DNA from: Parelaphostrongylus tenuis
Taxonomy: Eukaryota; Nematoda; Chromadorea; Rhabditida; Metastrongylidae
NCBI GenBank assembly: GCA_019055375.1
Contig: JAHQIW010000349.1
Location: 1 to 64,000 of the forward strand
Direction: 5' to 3'
DNA: 64,000 nucleotides
Shown here: one piece after another, positions 25,481-39,700 of the stretch
How positions within the stretch are numbered: the stretch's first letter is position 1
Layout of the letters: the number at the start of each line of letters is the position of its first letter
Program-made: the position numbers and the translations under genes
The notes under the pieces: generated by a model
The model's input: the letters and a program-made list of their open reading frames with translations, nothing else
Databases searched by the model: none
What the model was told of the DNA's origin: nothing

Positions 25481-28400
25481 TATGGCTAGAACCGAGGAGT
25501 GCAAAAGAGCTTTAAGTTAATTCGCGGCACGTTATAGCACCAAACCTAGTGGTTTCTAGGTATTTATATATTCGACAAAGTTTTTCTAGAATTCTCTGTG
25601 GATTCTAAGGAAATTCGGGATATCTAGTGAGTAACTCCTCAAGCGGTGATGTCAAAAAGGAGCATAGTTGTAAATATCGGAGAAATTCAGTTGATAAAAA
25701 TCACGCATGGTCATATTTTCTTCAGGGTCACAAGTGGAGCTTCGTGAGTCAACCGTACCGGTCGCGACGACGTTTCCTCATATGGTCCACTTCGATATTG
25801 CCATTAACCCGCTTGTCACCGTCTCACAGTATCAATGCCAATTTCTGGATGGGCAGCGACGAGTCGTCACATGGGTGGGATTTTCTTCCTTTTTCCAAAA
25901 TTTCATTCCATGTAATATGAGAGAGGTTAGACAAAAGCTAGAATTTTTGATAACGTGACATGCTCTCAGAAGGAGAATTATGGAGTATGAGAGAATATCG
26001 CGAGTTCTGATCTCACGGACCTAACGAATGGATCACTTTGGAAGCAAAAGAATAAGATCCTTAGATCAAACCAGTTGCTCAATATCCTCAAAGATGAGAC
26101 TACGTATGAAGAAACTGCACCGAATAAAAGTTTGCCGAAATGTGAGAAAACGACTTGATTTTTAATCAAATTGTTTTAGGAGGACCAACTCATAAAACCT
26201 TCTTGATCTTACTGAACCCTTCGTTTAGTTTTGTTAGAAGGACGCTAATGCAAATAGGATGCATATGATACTCAATTACTTCAAGTTAGGTGGTCACTGG
26301 AAAGCGATTGTCACAAAGTCAAAGACTAATTACTAGTAATTAATGTGAGCAATCATCAAAAGAACAACTGTGAATTTTTCGATAGTCATGTGAGAATGAT
26401 TCAACGGATAAGGCCAAAATTAGGAACTTTAATGAAACCAAAAACCTATCGTGCTTATTGTCGCTGTCAAGGAAAAAACGTTTGTTACATTGTTAAAGTT
26501 GCTTCAAATTTTCATTATGTACCTGTACGAGTAGTTCTTATGTATTGGAAAAGTGTAGAGCACATTCTTTGTCATTGTCAATTTTCAAATGCATCTATAG
26601 ACAAAGCAAACAATCCACCAAAAATAAATTCGGTGTAATAATGTTTTGACTTTCCACCGCTTCAAGAGTTTATGACCGAAAAATGATTACGATTACCATT
26701 TCTATGCACAATTATCGACTAAGGTCGGCGTTCATCAGATATTTTTTTTTCCTGATAAGCGGATACGAGTTTCCTGACAACGAAAATTATTAATTACAAT
26801 GAAATGCAATAATAATGGCTAATGATGGCTGGACGTTTCCCCGGTTTGGCCTTCTTCAAAATGTGAAGACGTAGAACTGACATACAATCTAATAAACCAA
26901 ACGCTTTCATAACTAAAGTAGATAACACCAGATACATAGATGTTTGTCGTTTAAGAACAGTCTCTTCTAAAAATTCATCGTTCTGTTATTCTGTGTTCCA
27001 TCAGTTACTTTGAATATAATATCTTTTTGTATCGACTGTTTATTACAAACCTCGTTGGGACTTTTTTCGCGTCTCTTACGAGGTTTGCTTAATTCATTCA
27101 AAGCAACACTTTGGCAGACACGCGTGTTTCGCCCTTTCTGCCATCATCGGTGCCATCTTCGCAGCCACTCTCCATTATCATAGAAAATGAGCGCCGAAGA
27201 ATGATAAATTGCAGCTAAGAAAAATGATCATTGACCAGATGTTCTACAGTCGATGACTTGCAACTGATATATGATAATATAATACCTTCTTATATCGAGT
27301 GTTTATTACAGGCCGTCAGAACATTCATATATATAGTCAGAGATAAAGACGGTTAGAAAAAAAAAGCATTCTCGTGCTATACTTCCAAATTACCTGTATT
27401 AACTGTCGTCCCGTTGTTCGCCGAGTGACTCCAGCGGACGCCAGCTACACTTCCATTTTTCCCTACCGCGTGCGAGAGTGGACCAGTGGATTCTCCTCGC
27501 TCTAAGGATTTACTAAGCATCATATCTTTCTTCTAGGCTTTGCGTGAAGAAATCCATCAGGTCGGTGGTGTTCCTGTGGAGCGCTTGTCATCCCGAGAAA
27601 TCCAGTCAGTAACGGCTGCAGTCCATCGGTTGTCCTTGGAAAGCATTACGTGCCCGTCCCACCATTTTTTCGGTAGCCTGGGGTGTAAAACGGTATCTTT
27701 GATCTTTGATCAATGACGAAGATCGGAACTTCGGATCCCTTCTCGAATTTGCAAGATAAGGCTCCTTCTAGCATCAACCTTTCTACTGCCGTTCATTAAC
27801 ACTAACTGGTTGCTCATCTTGTTTACACAGCGGCCACGTTTCTGCTGCATTTGTTAGGGCAGGGATAATCGTCAAGTCGAAAAGGTGGCATGGAGTCGAA
27901 TGTTCCTTGTTCTCTTCACTACATCCTCGATACTCTTAAACGCTCCTAAAGCCATTTGTGTCCTCCTGCTCAACTGTGGAGCTGGGTCGTTGATCATGTT
28001 GACTTCACGTCTAGATCATCACGAGATAGACGTAATTGGCGCATAGGAAGATGTTTGTTTCGTTGAGTATGAATGGAGCATTCAAAACTGAATCGTTCCT
28101 TATAAACATCGTTATCGTTAAATTTAGTTGGGCATCGATCTTTCCACAGACGTTGTCGAAATCGGTCAGCATTTCTTCTTCCTGATGATAATTAATGCTA
28201 TGAGTACGATATCATTAGCAAAGCGAATATGGTTTAATTGTCGATCGTCGATTTTCACAACCATTTCGCCCCATTCTAATATTCCCATGACGTTCTGAAG
28301 GGTGGTTGTGAATAGTTTTGGCGAAATTGTATCGCCTTCTCGATCCCACTTCTTACGTCAATGGTAATATTATTGTAGAATGGAGATATTTTGGTCGTGA

Positions 28401-31400
28401 AATCTTTGTAAAGCTCACGAAGGATCATTATGTACCCAGTAGGAATGTCATGGTTGTCCAGAGCCTCAACACCTGTTTCCGTTTCCACTGAATCAAAAGT
28501 ATGTTTCAAGTCGATGCAAGTGAGACGGAGGGGTCTTCTGTAGACTAGTGAGGCTTCAAGGAGTCTTGTGATAATGTGGATGTGGTCTGCGATCTAAATC
28601 TTATTCGAAATTCTGCTTGTTCGCATCGTTGTCTTTCGCCTAGTGTTCTGTCAATGCTATCTAGTTTTACATGGTTGCTAAAGAGATCCGAGTAGCATCC
28701 TGGATGATATTCTCCATTGCCCTTCTGGAAGCTTTAACTGTTTCGGCAGGCCGCTGGAGTGCAATCATCTTGATCTTGCAATTGGCAAAGCTTCAGTGGG
28801 CTTTGCGAGTGCTCTTCCTAGCTTCTGTGGCTTCGCCCATAACTGCTGCTAGTCTCTCTTTGAGATCTTCTTCATCGCTCTTCTGCAGCGTTTCGCTAGT
28901 TTTGGCGTGAGGTTTCATTGCTCGTAGTTCGCACGATTCCACTTTGACGTATCAGCTCGAGTGTTCGCGGAGAAAAGCGTCTCTTCGTGACTCAAGGACT
29001 CTCGGCTTTCATAGCGCTAACGTGAAGACGTTTCACGAACCGGTCGTTTTCTTTGTCGATGCTGTCAGCATGGGTTTCTTTCCAAGAGCCGACTAATGAT
29101 TTCAATACGTCCCAGTTTGTAGTAGCTCTAAGACTTCGTTGTTTAAATTTGGAGGTTTTCTCTCCTTTCCATGAAATATGGAACGTCGCGCGAAAGAGAC
29201 GATGGTCTGATCCCGTGTAGAACTTAGGAACAACAGTGACATCGGTTAGGCACAACCTCCGATTTACTAAGATGTGGTCTTTTTCCTCATTCTACTCTCT
29301 ATTGAAGAGACTCTCACGTCCACCGCTGAAAGTGACGCTTTTGTGCTTTTGGAAATGTGATTTACCAAAGATTGTTTTGGTCTTCTTGATAAACTCAGAT
29401 AGCCTCTCACCCTATTTGTTCGAACTCTGTGGGTCCCAATGTGATGTTCTTCAGAGCGTTCTTCTAGGTTTTGTTTTCCGTTAGAATCTCCAACAGTAAC
29501 ATTGAAGAATGTATAGCCTCTTCTGAAGAACTTCTTAAGATCTGTATGGAACGCTTCGACTTCGGCATCGTCAGATCTTGATGTTGGTGCGTAAACAAAG
29601 AAGACATCGTTTCAACTGCGTTCGTCCGATACTGGTTGTTAGCTGTTCATATGAATCGATTCTCATGGTCAAATGCAATTTGACGAGAACATCTCACGCC
29701 TACACTTCTAAGATCGCGTGTTCGAAAAACATTTCCTCTCCGGTGTCATAAACAGCTTGAAATGGATGACGCCTTCTTGTCTAAGCCACGTCAGTGATGT
29801 CGTGCCTAATTCTTCTTGCCGGCATCAATAGATCTCCCACAGCGGATTGGTATGCGAATATTCATGCATTATAGATACAGGTCGTCACTTTAGCCCGTTC
29901 TGATTCTGACAGCCTAGTTTGGTCCTGAGATTGTGGCAGTCTCTCCGTACTGGTCCTACCCAACGCTGACGTACCGGGGGTTCTTTCAAGGTCAGGGGAA
30001 TGAGACGCATTTTTATTGGCGTTTTTAGCGGTTTCATGCTCAACGTATAGATCGCTGGGCTGTAAACGTGAGACTAGATACTCACGAGCAGCTTACCAGT
30101 CTCTTTTGGAGCAGCAGGGGAAGCATATTTGTAGAGGCGACTCCTAACCGCCTCCCATGTAATCTCCAGCCGCTTTATTGCAGACTTTTGGCCAATTTAA
30201 TTCGTAGGAATAAAGATATGTTAAATCGGTGGTGCAGGAACAAGAAGCTCATCCCCTGAGCTCACCTACGCCTCTGAGAAGTACACGGTCGCTTTTGGTT
30301 GGCGTTTAATTTCCATATCCACAAGCTGGGGAGTGTCAGATGCCCTCGCGACTAACCGTGCTCCGCGATCTCTCAAAAAAAGGAGATCCTTCATCAAGAA
30401 GAGTACTTTTGATTTGAGCATTGATTGTTTCTAAAATCTCGCAATAAACATTCAATATAATTTTCAAAGAATTCTCAAAAATTATATTGTATGTTTATTG
30501 CGATGTTTGAAAAGCAGCCGATGCTGTGGATCAGTTTGTATCTACCAGCCGCGATCCATCGACTGAAAAGTGGTGATAGCACAGTGTCAATGTGTATTGT
30601 ATGTTTATTGTATCCTCCCTTCTTCGCCTCCCTCCTTGCTGCAATGCAGGGCTTAATGTGGGGCGTGGGCCACTGACGATGAGCGCGAGACCTCCGAAAC
30701 AAGCGTGTATGGCTCTGGCGTACCAATCTCGTTACGGCTTTAAACATTCTTTAAAGATAAGACGTTGTTGATATTAATATCACTATTACTGTTACTAGTG
30801 TTTTTTAGACGCACAGATCCGTGGTCGTATACGTTCCTAATGAACACTGTAACTACGGCATTGAAATCACAGTGGTGGATTCACGAAATCGACGAAGTCC
30901 AACGACTAAAACACAAGTGATTCGCTATGAAGAAAAGTACCAGATGCTTTTATCTCCGAATGGATGGAACACTGGTGTGGTGGGAATTATTCAATATGTC
31001 GAACCTGGTTCTAAAAACTATTTCATGCCGCTTATCGTCCCACCTTTAGTAAGGTTTTGTTCTATTGGATTGTCCCATAAGTCTTGACACTATAGCAATT
31101 AACACGAAATATATTAAATAGAATTAACTAAACTAGCATCATTTTGATGCCGTTAAATTGTGAATTTTTTTGCGAACATTTTGCTATACAACTTAACTAT
31201 ACTTGCTTAAGATGGAGCTGTCGTGGGTACAGATTCGCTTGACTACTCGTGCGCGAATGGCACGATAAAATGCTGGTGAAGCGGCGAGCAAGATTAATGG
31301 AGCTTCCTATAAACGGTCCGAGCGCTACTAATCCTTAACACTGTCCTCTCCAGCTTCGAACCTCGCGAACCACTTCCTGGTCGCCCCTTCTGCAACCGTA

Positions 31401-33671
31401 TCATTGCCCCAAGCTCCATTAATCTTGTTCGCCGCTTCACTAGCATTTTACCGAGTCACTCGCGTATGAGTAGCGAACGAATTTGTTCCCAACACAGCTC
31501 TCGCTTGAAGCAAGTATAGACAAGTCGTATACTAAAATGTTTACAAGGACATGTGCAGTGAAAGATACTAAAATCATGTAATTTTATTTACTTCTGGTTG
31601 ATAAATATGGTGTTTATTGCTATAGTGCAATAACTTAAGGAATGACCTACTATAGAGCTCATGTGCTTCTTCATAAAAATGGAAGTTGATAAGGAAAATG
31701 CGTGTTATCATGTAACTTTGTTTAGTGAAGCAAATATCGTTAAATTAAGATATTTACACATTTTTTCCAGAAAAAAAGGAAGAAAGACAAGAAAAGGAGG
31801 ACTTGTTGAAGTAGATAGAGAGCGTTTCAATGACCTAAGAAACAAATAACAAGAATAATTTTTCTTCCTATTAAGTTTCAAAAATAATTTATGTAATGGA
31901 TATCGTTTGAATTTGGCTCGTTAAAGGATATAAATCATGTTCTTGGACTCAAAAATGGCAAAATAAGCAGAAAAATTGTTGAATGATGAGATTTCTCCGG
32001 TAAATGTTGTTTCGAGACTCTCCAGGTATATTATACTAACTTGATGTCCATGAAAATGACAAATTGGATGGCTAAACACTTTCTTTTAGAAAAAGGGATG
32101 AAAGCAGGAGTTTTTCGCTGTTTTCTCTTTGCCTTCCTTCTCAACTTGCAGTATGATAGCTGCTCTGAAGTGGATTTTCTCTCAATAGTTAATGTACTAA
32201 TCGAGTTGTTTCTTCAGATAGTGTTATCGTTTGTGGTTCTCGCTTCGTTCTTAACTGTTTCGGCCGGTATGGTGGCATGCCGAGTTAGAGATCGTCGTGA
32301 ATGGAATACGATTAAAAGAAGCATCAGCCCTTGGTCGCCTAGTTTCGCAATAACCCGAACAACGGCCCCCGTGATCGGACAAGCTGACAAATGTGGTAAG
32401 CTACAATTTTCACCCTTTAACAGTACCCATTGAACTCGTCTCCATTAAGTTAAATATAAATTACTTCGTTAAAACTTTCTTATAACTTTCGTTTATGGTG
32501 TTGCTTAAATCGCACAACTGTGAACTCGAATTTTTGAACTGTTTTGAAGCTTTGAGTTCATGCCGCTTTGCTGAATGAATATATAATTACGCTAGTGACG
32601 TTTATTTTTTCGACTAACACTAAATTTTGTTTTGGTGACTTTACCACTTTTATTAAATTCCATATTAATATAAGCAACAAATAATTACAGCAGTAACGAT
32701 CGATGTCCGATGCACCCAGTGAACATGGTCCGATTATCGTTTTCAAGGGCTAGTGACAGTCCACTAAATTCGACTCCGATTCTTAAGCGTGTAAGCTGCT
32801 TACATGAGTAGTATTTAGTGTTAGAATTGTTGTTTCAATGAGAAACCAGAACGCCAGTACTTTGAGGCTTAACTTTTCTATAGTGAATATTTCAAGGAAT
32901 AGTTTAGGCTAATTCTAAACCTTGCAACAATAATTAGAATAGGCACAGCATTCCAGATACTAGAGAAATAAGCTCTTTTTTGATTTAGAATTCTGTTGCC
33001 GAGAAATCCGACGATGATTGCTCATCAAAATTTGATTCACATACTGATGACGCTGGCTACGACACAATTGGGACTCCGAAACTAACAGATAATGTGAGTG
33101 TTTCCGTTTCCTCCTCCGCATTTGTTGAATTTATGCAGTTTTTTCATTTTTGAAACATTGGTGGCACAAATAATTTGATTATTGAACCAGACTTTTGGTT
33201 TAGCCATGTGAAACAGAGGAGTGTACGGGGCGATGTCTTCCTGCGTCAATTATCACTCCAGTAACGACATTAATGCCGAACACATTATCGTAAGCAGTTG
33301 TAAAGATTAAGATTTTCTGATATCTTCGAGCCGTGTGTGGGAACATATCAATTTCTGCTATGCATATAAAGGATAAAGGATAAAGCTCTCGGCGTTGATC
33401 AATCCCTGAGGGATGCGCCATGCATTCGACTTCAATTTTTAACTTCGTTTGAGGTGATTGAATGCATATCTGGCCTTTACAATGACTCGCGGAGGCCTCC
33501 CGCTGAACCGAGTCAGTGCTGCTTATCCTCCCAGACAAGTCTGATACCCATCTGGTACCAATTTACCGACCCCGGAGGGATGGATGGCTTGGTGAGCCAT
33601 GAGCGCAAGATTGAATCATCGACCTTGTGTGTAACCCAGAGCACCTCTAACTACTGCGCCACATGCGCTCC

Positions 33672-33702
<31 letters not shown>

Positions 33703-33720
33703 AAACATATATATATATAA

Positions 33721-33754
<34 letters not shown>

Positions 33755-36700
33755 ATACATCACCTGTATCACCTGTCGTCCCGTTGATCGTCGAGTGACT
33801 CGAGCGGGTACCAGCAACTCTTCCATTTTTCCCTATCGCGTGCAAGAGTAGCCCAGTGGGACCTCCTTGCTCTAGGTATTCGCTGAGCATCATATCTTTC
33901 TTTCCATCGCTTTCGTGAAGAAATCGGACCAACGGGTCAGTGGTCTTCCTTTAGAGCGCTTGACGTCCCGAGGAAGCCAGTCGGTAACGGCTCTCGTCCA
34001 TCGGTTGTCGTTTGAAGCGCATCACGTGTCCGGCCCACCTTATTTTCGATATCCTGGCGTGTATATACATATATATAAAGCATATATATATATCCGTTTC
34101 TATGCATATACATATGCATATATATATATATATCCAAATATATGTAAGAGCGCGTGTGGCGCAGTGGTTAGAAGTGCTCCGTGTTGCACACGTGGTCGAT
34201 GATTCAATTTCGCGCTCAGAGCTCACCAAGTCTTCCGTCCTTCCGGGGTCGGTGAAGTGGTACCAGGCCTGGCCGGGGGGAAGGAGGATAAGCAGTGCTG
34301 ACTCAATACAGCGGGAGATCACCACGAATTATTGTTAAGGTCAAATATGCATTCAATCACCTCAGATGAAGCTAAAAATTGAAGACGAATGCTTGGCACA
34401 TCCCCAGTGATTGATCAATGCCGAAAGCTTCATCCATTATCCTTTATACTTAAGTGCATTTACATGTATAAATAAACATATATATCTATACATGTGTATA
34501 TATATAAATATATATACATATATATATACTATATATATATGTATGTTCTTCAGTGTGCCGCATGAGTCGTTGAGAGTGAGCCGACGAGTTGCAAGTACTT
34601 CGTTCTCGCTGTGGACCACCAAACACGTTGTTTGGCCGGACACCGAACAGACTTTTGCCATTAAGTACTCACGTCGTAAGTTTTCATCTATTTCGAGTTG
34701 TTGATGTGGTTAACAGTTTATCTTTCAAACATGGCAGCAGCATTAATGGATTTAACGGAATGGTGAAGAATATGGTTTTACTTCGTGTTGTCCCATAATT
34801 TCTCGCATTTCGACATTTTTGTTAATTCAGTTGTTATTCATTTGAAAAGAATTAATTGGTCAATAATTCGGTCGCCATCACGATCTATGATATGCACCAT
34901 TTGTTGGGCAAAGACTGGATGCCTTCTTCTAAAGAAGAACGAAGCTGGCAATCCAAAAACTCGGTGAGGTCAATTTTGAGCGCATTGTAGTATGGAGTTT
35001 TCTCCCGCAGTTGCTGCTCAAAGGCGCGCAAGAGATAGCAGTCTCCGATGAAGCAATAATAAATCTATAAGGTGGATGTTACCTTGGTCCAGCCAAGTTT
35101 CTCTAAGCGAGTCGACTTAGTTGTGAGATGGTCAGTCAGTGCCCAAGGTGCCCATCAAAACATCACTTTGCAACAGCCCATTTCATTTGAATGGGGAACG
35201 ATGGAGAATGGCCGTATCCACGAGTCTGCTCCGTGGTAATTATCCGATTTGCAATAGGAAAAAATCTGAATCGAACAATAGTGCGAAGGAAATTATGGGA
35301 CAACTGAAAGAAACGACATCATAGAATTTTTTCGAAGCACAGACTTAGGAGCATTTAGTTGGTTTTTGACGCTGGAATCACATATTCCCTAGCAGTGCTC
35401 TAACCAATTTCGTTTGCTTACTGCCATATAATGTTGGGTTTCCATCTTGCTAGATCCTTCCTTGCTGAAATTAGCAGGAGTATAATGGTATAGTGTATTG
35501 TGAAATTGGAGGTAAACTTGCTACTGTACAACCAGATCGGGAATGATCACAGGTGCATGGACACTGTTATCTGAACTTCAAATTGGAAATCTTGAGCTCA
35601 TTGTGAGCTTAAGTTGCAAGAAAGGTGAAAATTGCGCTATACATCCCATTTCAAACTACAATAAACCGTGTTTATCACTGTTGTGGCGCATGTGGCGCAG
35701 TGGTTAGAGGTGCCCTGCGTCGCACACGAGGTCATTGGTTCGATCTCGCGCTCATGGCTCATCAAGCCATCCATCCTCCGGAGTCGGTAAATTGGTACCA
35801 GACAGGTCTCAGACTTGTATGGGAGGATAAGCACCACTGACTCGGTTCAGCAGGAGGCCTCCGCGAGTCATTGTAAAGGCCAGATATGCATTCAATCACC
35901 TCAAACGAAGTTCAAAAAATTGAAGTCGAATGCATGGCGCATCCCTCAGGGATTGATCAACGCCGAGAACTTTATCCTTTTATCCTTTTATCACTGTTAG
36001 GCTCTAAATCATCGAGGTGATCCAAGCAAACTGTAGCTGCCAATGTTTATTAGCTTCTAGAACACTGAGATCAACTACAAGGAAAGCTCATTGTTTTGTG
36101 TAGCTCATGAAAGGGAGGATAAATCAGGGTGATGAACGCTCTGACGTCTAAAGCTAGCTGAATACCATGAGATAAGACGGCATAGTGTAATGAAAATCTA
36201 TAAGTGAAAACTTATGAACCTGCTTTCATTCAGTCAATTACTTGGAAAACACAAATGGACTAGAATTTGAATAAAAATAGCTGCATTGTGTTTCTATGTT
36301 TCCAAATTGTTGACAATTTTTCGATTTGTTTTCATATGAAAAATTCTTAGTTTTCCATTAACGCTATGTATCTTTTTATTCCTCTTTCTAGAAGGAATAG
36401 GACATCTGCGACGTGAGTTCAAGATATTGAATCATATATCAATGAATCATGATAATCTTGTAAGGTGGCTGGGTGTCGGTATCTGTGGCGGACAGGTGAG
36501 TATCCTAACGTTACTCTTGGTTACCCGATCGAATTGCTTACGTTCCTTCGTGAGCGTATCATCACCGAGAGCAGAGATTATTGTATGTTAAAGTATTTAT
36601 CAGATTGTGTAAGAATTCATGCCGATTTGGTTTTCTAATATGATTATTGTAGTTTTGGTATTGTTAAACTACGACTTTTCTTGTAAAGGTTTTGGTATAC

Positions 36701-39700
36701 AGCTTGCCTATGCTTGCTTTGAGGTGGAGCTGTCTTCGGAACAAAGTTGTCTGCTACACTTGCACTAATGCTTTTAGCGGAAAATGCTAGTGTAGTGGTC
36801 CGCGAGATTATCGGAGTTTTGGACGATGATACGGTTGCAGAAAAGCTGGCTTCTAGACGTCGGTCAAATTATGTAGCACCCACTTCGATTTCCTCCGGAC
36901 CTTACCCAAGTTGAACTCTTTGGCTCAGCACTTCCCATGTCATGAGGAATTCTCTTTGACCATCTCAAAGGCAGCTTGTCGATCAGCATCCTGTGGATGG
37001 CGCAGCACCGTCGAATGTCCAGACTGTTCTCTCCAGCTTTGAATTTTGCGAATCACTTACTTAGCGTCCTTTCTGCAGCCTTTTTATCTCTCTAAACTCA
37101 ATTAATCTTGCGCGCCGCTTCACTACTATTTTCCCCTACGCGGCATTCGTGCAGGAGTAGCGCAAGCGAATTTGCTCCCAAGGCAGCTTCATCTCAGAGG
37201 AAGTATGGGCTAGTTGCACACCAATATGTTTGCAAAAAAAATGCGCAATTGAACGATACAAAAATCATGCACTTTCATTGCAAAAAATTTATTAAAAAAC
37301 CAAAACCGCGCGAACTTTTTATACAACCTATCAATATCAGTGCTCTATTACGGTTTGTATATAATTTTTTGGGAAAATATATTCATTGTTAGTGACCTTT
37401 GGCTGTGCCGACCTGTCTTTGTTGTTTTGAATTGATTTAGATTATAGGTTTTATCATTATTATTCGAACCATGCAACGGTGGAACTCTCTCGCGTTTTTT
37501 GAATGATGCCAGAAGATCACTTCACAATCGGTAGTTTGTTCTTCATTCCCAGTCACATAATTGTTTATACATCTATCTATATGCTAGCGTTGCAGTACGG
37601 TCATCGATATGCCATCTGATGTATATCAAGCACATTTCCTAGCTTATCATCTTCACCGTTTCGCCTTGAACGTCGCTCAAGCACTGGTAAGTAAAACTTG
37701 ACAGGATGTACATGCTTGAAGATGATCGGAAAACGATTATCGCGAAAAACGACTACAGATTCAAGGCCTTGTAAACGAGAACAGTTGAAGACGATTATCG
37801 CTTTCCTTACTTCGTATAGATTACGAAGCCCTTTTCTTTTCTTTTCTTCTTTTTAATTATTGAATTTGTTGTCTCTGAGTGGGCATTTAGATAAGCTTTT
37901 GCATGGCTATTAAGATAAGCCCGCGTTTTTCATCTCGTTCTCTTCCACTACATTATTGTCGATCATGAATCCCCTCATTATCCTTCTATATTGAATTTAT
38001 CTAACGGTTACTTACATTACCATAATGCATTTGGCCCAGTAGTACAGCCCATGCAGTGTTTGGTTCAGTCCTGAGCTCTAAGAAAGTCATTCCTTTTGAA
38101 TAGACAAGCTGAAACTTGATTTTACACTGAATTCATGCATTGTAGATTACCGAAGTCTTTCTATGACCTGAATATGCATTTACACACCTCTGCGATGCTA
38201 AAAAAAAGTTGATTACTTGTACCGGAATGCTTAAGTAAGGGACTGGCTATTTCCGAACATCTTAATCTTTTCCGGTTGTACTTGTAGAATGTTTTTTTTT
38301 TCTTTTATGTGCTTCCATGTTCAGAAAATACCATTAGACCTTTCGAAGAAGATGGCGGATCACCAAGTGTTTTCATATCCGAGTAGTGATGATAGCAAAC
38401 ACTTGAGTAGGAAAGCAAAAGAATATGCACCGATCTAAGGATTTTCAAAAGCAGTCAAAACAGTATCTTAGAAGAAGTCGAACCAAAACCGCATGCCAGC
38501 CATCACATTATCCTAATTAATAATTGTAAAGAGGACGGATGAAGGTCTCATATAAGTGAATGGATGCTTTGAGCTTTTTTGTATCAAGTGGATCATTAAT
38601 TTGATGAGTAACGAGGTTTCACGAGAAAGTTGAAATGAAAAGTCGACTAAGTTTTGAGTTTTGATAAATTTTCTGCAAGTGCTGAACATGTCTTTTTATG
38701 AGTGTGCCGATTTTCTTGTGTTACATAATTCACAATGGGCAGTCAGTATGCAAAGAAACATGGCCAAGGAGTTTTCGTGCGATCAATCAAATTAAATGCG
38801 TTTAGAAGATTGATGAGCAATAAATTTTGGTCTGACCTTGACTAAGAGTATTTCGTTCTGCGATGGAAACGATGAGCCTTTGAATGAACACAAACCAGTT
38901 TTTACTGTTTTTAGTTAATGCTACGATACCTGCATAATATCTCGTGAATATATAAGTTGAATCTCACAATTTGTGAATCTATAGCGGAATTGAAACATTG
39001 CCATTTTTTTGTGTGACTTACCACATTATGTTCAGATTATACCTACTTGTGTCTACTCACTTTACCGCCTTGATATAAAATAATGTTTTGAAATGTTAGA
39101 CTGTGACACACAGTGTGCTATGCATTCTTTCTACCTATGAGTCTCATTGAAACCAGGAATTCGAAATTTTCATGTGAAATCTATATTTCACGATTGAACC
39201 CGTAATTCACGAGTAGAGCATGTAATCTGATAGTGATCAGTATGAAGTTGCTGAATAGAGAATCCTTGTTTTTAAATCAGTAAGATTTGTTCATTCAAAA
39301 CAATCTTGTTCAGTACATTAGGTTGCAATATAAAATGAAGAGTATCTCAGTCGCTTGAGTTTTTTACTCAAGCCTTTCTCAAATGCGGGAAAGGAATATC
39401 TTACGATACTTTATTTCTTCATTTTTCTGGAACGATCCGTCGTCACAGTTCACTGTATTCATCCAAACACTTCTTGCAATCAAATCGGCTTTTGGCGTTG
39501 ATCTTCCAAAAAGTTTGTATAGTTTACGTGTTGCTTCTCCTGCTGGTTGAGGATTTCGTCTTCTCTGTAAATCTCGTAAAATGCTAGTGGAAGCGATTCT
39601 CCTTTCAATCTAGGAGGTAACCGAACTAAAGGATTCCATCAGGCGTGTGTTGATTAGTTACAAGAGATGGCGCGTAAGAGGATCGAACTAGCGTTTTGCT

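Noticed and set aside
26345..26638. 97-codon frame in intron 9 as an extra receptor exon
   Set aside because: Exon 9 (phase 0 out) joins exon 10 (phase 0 in) directly and completes an FN3 module; no splice sites frame this ORF.
28671..28910. Plus-strand frames over the RTE (28,671-28,910; 29,236-29,484; 30,068-30,259)
   Set aside because: They are shadows of the minus-strand RTE coding sequence.
20479..31048. EFF-1/AFF-1-type cell fusogen
   Set aside because: The early exons looked like a nematode ectodomain with FFGV and CC motifs, but the FN3 pattern and the downstream kinase-like domain explain them better.
33200..33538. Frames of 60-112 codons across SINE copies (also 24,955-25,233; 35,625-36,000; 56,060-56,551)
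   Set aside because: The same peptides ([22 protein letters not shown]) recur in each SINE copy on either strand; they are fortuitous frames in a non-coding repeat.
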